Shown: one piece after another, positions 1-5,972 of the stretch
How the letters are laid out: each line of letters opens with the position of its first letter
Numbering within the stretch: the first letter of the stretch is position 1
Origin: Methanobacteriaceae archaeon
Lineage (GTDB): Archaea > Methanobacteriota > Methanobacteria > Methanobacteriales > Methanobacteriaceae
Length of the DNA stretch: 6,784 bases
Assembly (NCBI GenBank): GCA_900769095.1
Contig: CAAGFH010000253.1
Coordinates: 1-6,784, forward strand
Reading direction: 5' to 3'
Translations under genes and position numbers: made by a program
The notes under the pieces: model-generated
Databases searched by the model: none
What the model saw: only the letters and a program-made list of their open reading frames with translations
What the model was told of the DNA's origin: nothing

Positions 1-981
1 ATATGATACTCTTCCAGTTCCATCATCCTCAATTATTAATTTATCACATGAAGGACTCAAACTCTCAAGTAATGATTTTCCATTATCTGGAGACATAAAC
101 TGAGGTAAATAATTTACAATACTAATTGGATGAACTGTGCATTCAACAGTTTCATTAACTAAATTTATTTCTACAAAATAAGCAACATGTGTATCTGGAT
201 TTTTTTGATCAAAAATAAAGTTTCCTAAACTGTAAAAAATCATTGACCCGTTGTAAAATTCCATTCCCTGAGGAACATGAGGATGTGAACCTAGAACAAT
301 GTCTGCTCCTGCATCAATTACTTCATGAGACATTTTTACCTGATTTTCATTTGGAGATGTACTATATTCATTTCCATAGTGGAAAAATACGATTACACAG
401 TCTGAGTTTTCATGAGCTTCTTTAATGTCCTTACAAACACTAGAATTATATGCTGAGTAATCTGGTGAGTCACTGGTAGCAACTGGCATTACTTCATTAC
501 TGTATTCTGCAAAGTTTTCAGAATCCATGAAATTGAATATTGTAATATTACGACCATTAATCTCTTTTGTAACACCTTTATGTGCCTCATCTACATTATC
601 ACCCGCACCGATTGGTGTTATGTTATTTTTCTCAAGATTTTTGATTGTATCATGCATACCATCAATTCCATAGTCGAATGCATGATTATTTGCAAGTGAA
701 GCTATAGTATTTGGATTATTTCGAGCTAAATAAACAAAACTAGGACTTGTTTTAAGAGGAACATCCCCTTTAACTGCATTTTCTGAAGTTGTAGCTGCAT
801 TCTCAAAATTAATTAAAAGTAAATCTGTTTTAGAAGTTACATTAGCTACATTTACAAAAGGATTTTCCCCACTTGAAAGTATTCCTCCCATATTACGTGC
901 AAACATAACATCTCCTGTAACAGCTATTGATGCATTACCTTTATGTTCATTAACAACGCTTTTACCACTATCAAAAGCCAT
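1..981 (-). CDS. CapA/PGA_cap-family metallophosphoesterase-like protein, C-terminus cut by the window edge
   Basis: The minus-strand frame from ATG at 981 is open for 327 codons to the left edge, so the C-terminus is missing. It shows the PGA_cap (CapA) hallmarks in order: GDVMFAR (residues 23-29), NFENA (58-62), SLANNHAFDYG (95-105), FFHYGNEY (around H201), then GSHPHVPQG (H233, H235) and YSLGNFIFDQ. The Asp, Asn, Glu and His residues in these motifs are the expected metal ligands of a calcineurin-like fold. CapA of Bacillus takes part in poly-gamma-glutamate production or export, but most archaeal members have no proven substrate, so the role here is open. The start at 981 is the first ATG after two in-frame stops, with AGGA only 3 bases upstream. 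As called, the protein has no signal peptide, which is unusual because CapA homologues are normally membrane-anchored or exported. It lies 76 bases downstream of the usp gene on the same strand. The family call is firm; the start and the intactness of the N-terminus are not. Confidence 0.85.
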   Translation of the reverse strand, partial: MAFDSGKSVVNEHKGNASIAVTGDVMFARNMGGILSSGENPFVNVANVTSKTDLLLINFENAATTSENAVKGDVPLKTSPSFVYLARNNPNTIASLANNHAFDYGIDGMHDTIKNLEKNNITPIGAGDNVDEAHKGVTKEINGRNITIFNFMDSENFAEYSNEVMPVATSDSPDYSAYNSSVCKDIKEAHENSDCVIVFFHYGNEYSTSPNENQVKMSHEVIDAGADIVLGSHPHVPQGMEFYNGSMIFYSLGNFIFDQKNPDTHVAYFVEINLVNETVECTVHPISIVNYLPQFMSPDNGKSLLESLSPSCDKLIIEDDGTGRVSY

Positions 982-1032
982 TAATCCTGCTAAAAGATCC
1001 CATTATTCAAGATTTTACAAAATAATACCAAT

Positions 1033-1040
1033 AATATAAA
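1033..1040 (-). promoter_or_regulatory. Possible TATA box for the CapA-like gene
   Basis: On the minus strand these bases read TTTATATT, a good match to the archaeal TATA box. They lie about 52 bases before the ATG at 981. Transcription would begin about 25 bases further on, giving a leader of roughly 25-30 nucleotides. The same bases also fall in a short hydrophobic reading frame, so this could be coincidence in AT-rich DNA. Confidence 0.3.
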
Positions 1041-1057
1041 ATATTAACATTCAGTAA

Positions 1058-1483
1058 TTACTTAATTAATAATACAGGTACATCTGAGGTTCTCAAGAGT
1101 CTTTCTGAAACTGAACCTATTTGAGTATCTGAAACACAACTCTCATCAAAAGATACAAATCTGTTATTATTTGAACCATGTGCATGAATAACAACTAAAT
1201 CAGCACGTGTTTGATCAACAATGAATTTCATATCTCTTAAAGGATCAGCAGTGATTAAATGTTCAGTTACTTCAATTCCAACACTATTAGCCTTTTTAGT
1301 AATTTTTGATAAAATTGAATTGCCTTCATCTTCTTCAGAATCATAGCTACTAAAAGAAAACTCTTCAAGAACATTAACTGCTGCAATTTTAGAGTTAAAC
1401 TTTTGAGCTATTTCAATAGCAACATCTGCTGCTTGATATCCATAATCAGAACCATCTACAGGAACTGCAATAATATCGAACAT
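1058..1483 (-). CDS. Universal stress protein (UspA) family protein, divergent nucleotide loop
   Basis: This 141-residue protein has the usual single-domain Usp length. It opens with strand one and the conserved acidic residue (IIAVPVDGSDYG, D10), has a central DLVVIHAHG segment (about residues 95-103) and ends with GSVSERLLR followed by DVPVLLIK. These are the Usp alpha/beta fold landmarks. ATP-binding members carry G-2x-G-9x-G(S/T). Here only G103 and G123-S124 remain, 20 residues apart instead of about 13, with an Asn- and Ser-rich stretch between them, so ATP binding is doubtful. ATG at 1483 is chosen because AAGGAG lies 7 bases upstream at 1491-1496. An in-frame ATG at 1516 would add 11 residues (MSCRLFKRRIN) that lie inside atwA and do not look like Usp. 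The gene starts 2 bases after the atwA stop, so translation is probably coupled. The specific role is unknown; position suggests co-expression with methyl-coenzyme M reductase activation. Confidence 0.9.
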   Translation of the reverse strand: MFDIIAVPVDGSDYGYQAADVAIEIAQKFNSKIAAVNVLEEFSFSSYDSEEDEGNSILSKITKKANSVGIEVTEHLITADPLRDMKFIVDQTRADLVVIHAHGSNNNRFVSFDESCVSDTQIGSVSERLLRTSDVPVLLIK

Positions 1484-1485
1484 AT

Positions 1486-3204
1486 TTATTCTCCTTTTAA
1501 ATAATCTGCATGACAAAAATCAATGAAGTTATCAACGATTTTATCAATATCTTCACTGTCATCAACAATTTGTCCATCATCCATGAAGATTGCTCTGTTA
1601 CTTAACTCTTTGATAAAGTCAGTATTGTGAGAAATCATTACAATAGTAATTCCATAGGTTTTTGAAATTGTCTTAAGAGCATTGGTTACGTCTCTTAAAG
1701 TTACAGGGTCTAAATCTCCAAATGGTTCGTCTAAAAGCAAGAATTTTGGTCTTGAAACTAAAATTAATGCAAGCATTACACGTACTTTTTGACCACCAGA
1801 CAATTCATAGGATTTTCTGTGTAAAATATCCATATCCAAATCAAGACTTTCAAATATGTCAGCAACTGCTTCTTTGGTTGCAGTTTCTGGGAATTTAGGG
1901 AATAAATCATCTAAAATATCAGCATCAAGTCCTACTTTACTTAATCTGTCTCTTGCTTCAACTTCAGGTAAATCAGTAAGTAAGTAGAATGAATCTAATA
2001 AATCATCACTTAAACCAATGTTTTTAGCTCTTTGTTGAGCTTCTTTAACAATATCCTGATTTTTATAACCTAATCTAGTAGCTAGTTGATCTAAAACAGT
2101 TGCATAGTGGCTTAAAGCAAATTCCTGATGCATGAATCCTAATTTGGATCTGATTTTCATACGACCCATTCCAGGAATGTCAATGTCGTTCCATTCTCCA
2201 TCAACATTATATAATACTTCTCCTTCATCAGGATCTTCCAATCCTCCAAGCATTCTTAAAAGAACTGTTTTACCTGCTCCACTAGGACCAATAATACTTA
2301 AAATGTTTTCTTTTTGAACTGTGAAGTTTGTATCTTCAATTTGTAAAACTTCTCCACCAGTCAAAAGGAAGAATCTTTTATAAACATCATTTACCTGAAT
2401 AACATCTTCATCAGTAGAGATATTTTCTATATCTACAATATCATCCATACCTTCCATGAATTTGTCACAGATTTCATCAGCAGAGCCTTCATCTACAATT
2501 TCACCATCTTCAAGTAAAATAACTCTGTCTGCTAAATATTTTTGAACATCAGGCAAATGAGAAACAACAATAACAGTTATGTTCAATTCTTTGTTGATTT
2601 TTTTAACAGCATCCAAAATTTCCTGTTTTGTTTTTGGACATGCCATAGTTGCAGGTTCATCAAGAAGTAAAGCTTTAGGTTGTTTAGCAAGTTGTCTTGC
2701 CATGATTAACCTTTGTTTTTCTCCACCACTGAGAACAGATGCATAATGGTTTTGCTTATGGGTTAATGAAACAAGTTCTAAAAGTTCATCAGCCTCTTGG
2801 CCGAATTCACTTTCTGCAATTTCAAAGTTGGTATCTCCTTCATCGAAATATCTTCTAGCATAAAGTTTTCTTAATACGTTTTCACGAACTGTATCAGGCC
2901 AGATACCAAAAGATCTCTGCAAGTGTATTGCAGTTTCTTTTTTAAGATTATTGTAGTAAAATTGAGATGATTCACTGGTAACTTTTGCACTTCCCACTTC
3001 AATACTTCCAGCATCGATGTGTTCAACACCTCTGAGTGCTCTTAATAAAGTAGTTTTACCAGAACCACTTTTACCCATAATACCTAAAATTTCTCCTTCT
3101 TTAACTTCAAAACTAACATCTTTAAGTGCTGTGATTTTAGTTCCGTCAGTTAATTCATAATCTTTACTTACATTATCAACTTTTATCATTATTTCTTGCC
3201 CCAT
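1486..3204 (-). CDS. atwA: Methyl-coenzyme M reductase system component A2 (AtwA), tandem ABC ATPase
   Basis: This 572-residue soluble protein carries two ABC ATPase domains and no membrane segment. Domain one has Walker A GKSGSGKT (44-51), Q-loop Q96, signature LSGGE (158-162), Walker B LLLDEP (179-184) and switch H216. Domain two has GPSGAGKT (306-313), Q360, LSGGQ (468-472), LLLDEP (489-494), a GDLDP D-loop and H526. The first D-loop reads ATMACP and lacks the usual Asp. Known family role: AtwA is the ATP-dependent component of the cytoplasmic complex that reductively activates the nickel cofactor F430 of methyl-coenzyme M reductase, the last enzyme of methanogenesis. Domain two has about 70 extra residues (roughly 395-465) before its signature, made of repeated helical units. 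ATG at 3204 is used here; ATG at 3189 (MIKVDNVSK) is a credible alternative, because residue 6 onward matches the normal ABC N-terminus. The other ABC possibility, a transporter ATPase, is less likely given the fused tandem domains and the absence of a permease. Confidence 0.88.
   Translation of the reverse strand: MGQEIMIKVDNVSKDYELTDGTKITALKDVSFEVKEGEILGIMGKSGSGKTTLLRALRGVEHIDAGSIEVGSAKVTSESSQFYYNNLKKETAIHLQRSFGIWPDTVRENVLRKLYARRYFDEGDTNFEIAESEFGQEADELLELVSLTHKQNHYASVLSGGEKQRLIMARQLAKQPKALLLDEPATMACPKTKQEILDAVKKINKELNITVIVVSHLPDVQKYLADRVILLEDGEIVDEGSADEICDKFMEGMDDIVDIENISTDEDVIQVNDVYKRFFLLTGGEVLQIEDTNFTVQKENILSIIGPSGAGKTVLLRMLGGLEDPDEGEVLYNVDGEWNDIDIPGMGRMKIRSKLGFMHQEFALSHYATVLDQLATRLGYKNQDIVKEAQQRAKNIGLSDDLLDSFYLLTDLPEVEARDRLSKVGLDADILDDLFPKFPETATKEAVADIFESLDLDMDILHRKSYELSGGQKVRVMLALILVSRPKFLLLDEPFGDLDPVTLRDVTNALKTISKTYGITIVMISHNTDFIKELSNRAIFMDDGQIVDDSEDIDKIVDNFIDFCHADYLKGE
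1491..1496 (-). promoter_or_regulatory. Ribosome binding site of the usp gene, inside atwA
   Basis: The minus strand reads AAGGAG 7 bases before the ATG at 1483. It is formed by the last Lys-Gly-Glu codons of atwA. This is a strong Shine-Dalgarno match; it decides the usp start and implies that ribosomes finishing atwA can reinitiate on usp. Confidence 0.75.
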
Positions 3205-3268
3205 TATATATCAATACAAATTTATATTAATGAAAGTATTTATATCTTATATTAATTAACTGAAAAAA
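3190..3268. promoter_or_regulatory. Divergent promoter region between atwA and the coiled-coil gene
   Basis: This stretch is nearly all A and T and holds archaeal TATA-like boxes in both directions. On the minus strand TATAAATA (bases 3237-3244) lies about 32 bases before the atwA ATG at 3204, giving a very short leader, or about 20 nucleotides of leader if translation starts at 3189. On the plus strand TTTATATT (3221-3228) is about 50 bases before the ATG at 3278 and would give a leader near 28 nucleotides. The boxes are so close that the two initiation complexes could compete. No clear operator palindrome is seen. The TATA assignments are by eye in very AT-rich DNA. Confidence 0.45.
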
Positions 3269-3277
3269 GTGAATAAA

Positions 3278-3574
3278 ATGGTTAGTGAAAATAAAATTCA
3301 AGAATATCAAAATATTTTAGAAGAAGAAAAACTCATGATTGAAACACATTTTGTAAATATTGAGAGAATTTTAAAAGAACATGAAAAACTTGAAAAAGAC
3401 AAATTATTCGCATTAATGAATAATTACAATACTTTAAATATCCAATATGAGCAGTTATGTAACGATCTTATTGAGTTTATTAAAATATTCAGAGAAGAAA
3501 ACCAAGAAATCAGATTATATAAAACTGAAGAGTTAATTAACTTATTAGAATCAAAAATTAATCAATTAGATTAA
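3278..3574 (+). CDS. Small coiled-coil protein of unknown function
   Basis: I do not recognise this gene. It encodes 98 residues that are almost entirely helix-forming and rich in Glu, Lys, Leu, Ile and Asn, with no Pro or Gly and one Cys. Heptad-like spacing of Leu and Ile runs through most of the length (for example ILEEEKLMIE, ILKEHEKLEKDK and LINLLESKINQL), which predicts one or more coiled coils. There is no signal peptide or membrane segment, so it should be cytoplasmic. ATG at 3278 is preferred because GTGA at 3269-3272 sits 5 bases upstream as a Shine-Dalgarno match. Starting at that GTG itself would add only three residues (MNK). It is the only plus-strand gene in the window, is divergent from atwA, and its stop overlaps that of the next gene. 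Codon use resembles its neighbours, and the clear start and helical pattern support a real gene. Function cannot be inferred from context. Confidence 0.75.
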   Translation: MVSENKIQEYQNILEEEKLMIETHFVNIERILKEHEKLEKDKLFALMNNYNTLNIQYEQLCNDLIEFIKIFREENQEIRLYKTEELINLLESKINQLD

Positions 3575-4110
3575 TTATATGATATTGAAACACTTCCAGT
3601 ACCATTTGAAGTAGTATTCTGAGCTACAACATCACCATTTCTTAATAATTTAACGGTTAATTCTCCACCATCATTATCATATTTTTGTGCAGCAATATAA
3701 ATAGAGTCCCATGATGCACAATCTAGAATATATGACCTGGTACCTGATCCTTCTTCAGTTACAAGATAATTTGGATTACCCATTTTAGCGCCCCAGTAAC
3801 CATCATACTCAACAACGGCAGTATACGGGTAAGAAGCAGTTTTATGAACACTACCATCATCTGAGATGATATTTAAGGATTCCTGTTGAGATGGTTGAGT
3901 AATATTATAAATGAATGAAAATAACAATAAGGATATGGCAATTATACCTAAAATAATAGCTACCTTTTTTGCAAATCCAATATTCCAACTGCTGGTTCTT
4001 TTAGAATTATTAATTCTATTACCATTTGCATCAGTTAGAAGATATGCACAGTTATCACAATACACTGCGGTGGATGAATTTTCATAACCACACCGGGGAC
4101 ATTTCACCAT
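3571..4110 (-). CDS. Zinc-ribbon membrane protein with an extracytoplasmic beta-rich domain
   Basis: This 179-residue protein begins with a zinc ribbon: CPRCG (C4, C7) and CDNC (C18, C21), a four-Cys site. A basic linker (about 32-48) leads to one hydrophobic segment (about 50-68, VAIILGIIAISLLLF). The remaining 110 residues are polar, beta-strand-like and rich in Gly, Asn, Ser and Thr. With the positive charges before the membrane segment, the topology should be zinc ribbon inside and C-terminal domain outside. The outer domain (from about residue 93, containing AVVEYDGYWG, SYILDCASWDS and LTVKLLRNGDVV) faintly recalls the small beta-sandwich of MmpS-like proteins, but this is only a pattern impression. 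Zinc-ribbon plus single-helix proteins are common in methanogens and mostly uncharacterised. The start at 4110 has AAAGGA 9 bases upstream. It appears monocistronic, transcribed from the 4111-4212 gap. Function is unknown; surface sensing or envelope binding is conceivable but unsupported. Confidence 0.82.
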   Translation of the reverse strand: MVKCPRCGYENSSTAVYCDNCAYLLTDANGNRINNSKRTSSWNIGFAKKVAIILGIIAISLLLFSFIYNITQPSQQESLNIISDDGSVHKTASYPYTAVVEYDGYWGAKMGNPNYLVTEEGSGTRSYILDCASWDSIYIAAQKYDNDGGELTVKLLRNGDVVAQNTTSNGTGSVSISYN

Positions 4111-4161
4111 AATATAAAATCCTTTTTTTAATTTACTATAAAGACTTTATTATGATACTCA

Positions 4162-4169
4162 TATTTAAA
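4162..4169 (-). promoter_or_regulatory. Possible TATA box for the zinc-ribbon membrane protein gene
   Basis: The minus strand reads TTTAAATA about 51 bases before the ATG at 4110. Initiation about 25 bases downstream would give a leader near 27 nucleotides that contains the AAAGGA ribosome binding site (about 4120-4125). This fits an independent promoter for the gene rather than read-through from uvrC. Confidence 0.35.
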
Positions 4170-4176
4170 TCTAATG

Positions 4177-4212
4177 GAAAATTAGCCGATTTTCGTAAAA
4201 ATTAATATTAAA
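4177..4212 (-). terminator. Possible uvrC terminator: short T-run followed by a small inverted repeat
   Basis: Just after the uvrC stop, the minus strand runs through AT-rich DNA to five consecutive T (bases 4197-4201). It then meets a perfect 6-base inverted repeat, GAAAAT and ATTTTC, at 4177-4182 and 4189-4194 with a 6-base loop. Archaeal intrinsic termination relies on oligo-T tracts, and five is near the minimum. The hairpin is weak and lies after the T-run, so it could instead be an operator near the next promoter. Confidence 0.3.
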
Positions 4213-5964
4213 TTAGTGATAATAATTATAGACATTTTCAGCCGTTTTTTGATTCATGTTATCTATTTTGGCTAATTCTCCAACAGAAGCCTTTTTAATA
4301 TTATCAACACTTCCAAATTCTTTTAAAAGACTAATTTTTCTTTTTTTACCAATTCCAGCAATATCATCAAGAGAAGATGCTTGAATATTATCACTACGCA
4401 GTTTTCTATGATATGTTATTGCAAAACGGTGAGATTCATCTCTAACTTGCTGAAGCAAATGCAATGCGATATTATTTTTAGGAATTATAATTGGACGTTT
4501 TGAGTTTGGAAGATATATCTCTTCAAATTCTTTTGCAAGACCAATAATAGGTATATGAGTGAGATTTAATTTTTCCAAAACACCGCAGGCCATACCTAAC
4601 TGTCCTTTACCCCCATCAATCACTATTAGGTCAGGTTCCGGGTCTTTGTCAATCATTTTTAATCTGCGAGTCAGTAATTCCTCCATCATCGCAAAATCGT
4701 TTGGACCAGGAGTTTCCATCTTAAAACGCTTATACATTTTTTTATTAGGTTTGCCATCTTTAAATGAAACTTTTGAACCAACAGCAAACTTGCCTGAAAT
4801 ATTACTGATATCGTATCCTTCGATTACATGAGGTACTTTTTCAAGTTTAAGGTATTTTTTAAGCTCCATTAAGGAATTATCCATATTTTTCTTTTGATGT
4901 TTGATGATTTCAGCGTTTTTCTTAGCCATTTTAACAAGACGTAATTTAACACCTTTTTGAGGAACCTTTATTTTAACTTTATTTCCTCTTAAATCACTTA
5001 ACCAATCTTCAAGTAAGTCTTTTTCATCAATATCATCTTCTAAAAGAATTTGTTTTGGAACGTGTCTGTTATAACCATAATACTGTTGAATAAATGCAAA
5101 CATTACTTCAGATGCAGAATCATATTTTGAACTGCTCATTAAAAAGTCATCACGACCAACAATTTTACCATTTCTAATAGGCATTATAATAACAATAACT
5201 TCGTTTTTATTCAAAGCCATAGCTATTACATCCTGGTCTAAATCATCATTAGCAAGTTCAACAAACTGTTTTTCCATGATTTCTTCAATAGATGAAATCT
5301 GATCTCTTATTACAGCTGCTTTTTCAAATTCTTCATTATCAGCTGCTTCAAGCATTTCTTTTTTAAGATTTTTAACAATTACAGAGTATTTTCCCTGGAA
5401 AAACAAATCAATTTTATTGATAATTTCTGAGTATTGTTTTTTGGAAATTCTTCCATCACATGGTGCATAGCACAAGTCAATTTGTGAGTTTAAACAAGGC
5501 CCATTCATATTGCGGCAAGTCCTTATTTTAAATAATGACTTTAAGAATTTTACAGTTCTTTTAACTGAACCTACATCAGTAAATGGTCCAAAATATACTC
5601 CATTTTTTGTAACATTACGTGTAATAACTAAACGTGGATACTCCTCATCAGTAATTTTAACATAAGGATATCTTTTATCATCTTTTAGCTGAATATTATA
5701 CCTTGGACGATGTTTTTTGATTAAATTAGCTTCTAATATTAAAGCTTCTTTTTCAGAATTAGTTATAATGTATTCTAAACTATGAAAATGACTCATTAAG
5801 ATTTGAGTTTTTGGGCGGTCAAGTTTTTCTCGAAAATAAGATTTAACCCTTTTTACAAGGCTTTTTGCCTTACCAATATAAATGATAGTGTCTGTATTAT
5901 CTCTCATAATATAGACACCCGGTTTATTTGGCAAATTATCTGGAGATTTAGCTTTAGTTGACAT
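4213..5964 (-). CDS. uvrC: UvrABC system protein C (excinuclease subunit UvrC)
   Basis: This full-length, 583-residue UvrC is close to the usual size of about 600. The N-terminal GIY-YIG nuclease (about 12-90), which makes the 3' incision, shows PGVY (Y18), YIGKA (Y29-A33), R39 and E78 in LEANLIK. Four Cys (150, 157, 165, 169) match the cluster reported to bind iron-sulfur in this family. A UVR motif for UvrB contact spans about 198-232 (EEFEKAAVIRDQI). The RNase H-like domain, which makes the 5' incision, has its catalytic triad D385 (GYDISN), D450 (VIDGGKGQ) and H512 (RDESHRF). Tandem helix-hairpin-helix motifs finish the protein (about 530-583). All key residues are intact, so it should be active in nucleotide excision repair with UvrA and UvrB, which are not in this window. 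The start at 5964 lies 8 bases after the upstream stop, with a weak AGGG-type site overlapping that stop. UvrABC in methanogens is generally regarded as acquired from bacteria; base and codon use here match the neighbours. Confidence 0.97.
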   Translation of the reverse strand: MSTKAKSPDNLPNKPGVYIMRDNTDTIIYIGKAKSLVKRVKSYFREKLDRPKTQILMSHFHSLEYIITNSEKEALILEANLIKKHRPRYNIQLKDDKRYPYVKITDEEYPRLVITRNVTKNGVYFGPFTDVGSVKRTVKFLKSLFKIRTCRNMNGPCLNSQIDLCYAPCDGRISKKQYSEIINKIDLFFQGKYSVIVKNLKKEMLEAADNEEFEKAAVIRDQISSIEEIMEKQFVELANDDLDQDVIAMALNKNEVIVIIMPIRNGKIVGRDDFLMSSSKYDSASEVMFAFIQQYYGYNRHVPKQILLEDDIDEKDLLEDWLSDLRGNKVKIKVPQKGVKLRLVKMAKKNAEIIKHQKKNMDNSLMELKKYLKLEKVPHVIEGYDISNISGKFAVGSKVSFKDGKPNKKMYKRFKMETPGPNDFAMMEELLTRRLKMIDKDPEPDLIVIDGGKGQLGMACGVLEKLNLTHIPIIGLAKEFEEIYLPNSKRPIIIPKNNIALHLLQQVRDESHRFAITYHRKLRSDNIQASSLDDIAGIGKKRKISLLKEFGSVDNIKKASVGELAKIDNMNQKTAENVYNYYH

Positions 5965-5972
5965 AAACTACC

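Noticed and set aside
1..24. Resemblance between the left edge and 3578-3606 (both encode a GTG-x-VS...Y ending)
   Set aside because: The shared bases are two short blocks separated by gaps of different length in AT-rich DNA; too little to claim a repeat or common domain.
243..425. Plus-strand 60-codon open frame opposite the CapA-like gene
   Set aside because: It lies wholly antisense to a frame with strong CapA motifs, has no family signature and no ribosome binding site.
1003..1017. Read-through of the stops ahead of the CapA-like gene by pyrrolysine insertion
   Set aside because: Both stops are TAA, not the TAG used for pyrrolysine, so recoding is not a credible explanation.
1484..1516. 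Upstream usp start at 1516 overlapping atwA
   Set aside because: The 11 added residues are basic and unlike Usp proteins, while ATG at 1483 has a strong AAGGAG site.
2132..2317. Plus-strand open frame opposite atwA
   Set aside because: It is a shadow of the second Walker A region on the other strand; rich in Pro and Ser as expected of a complement frame.
4111..4212. Possible small RNA or riboswitch in the 102-base gap
   Set aside because: I see only a weak 6-base hairpin and promoter-like AT sequence, no conserved RNA fold.
4559..4831. Plus-strand 90-codon open frame opposite uvrC
   Set aside because: It covers the conserved catalytic UvrC region in antisense and shows no domain of its own.
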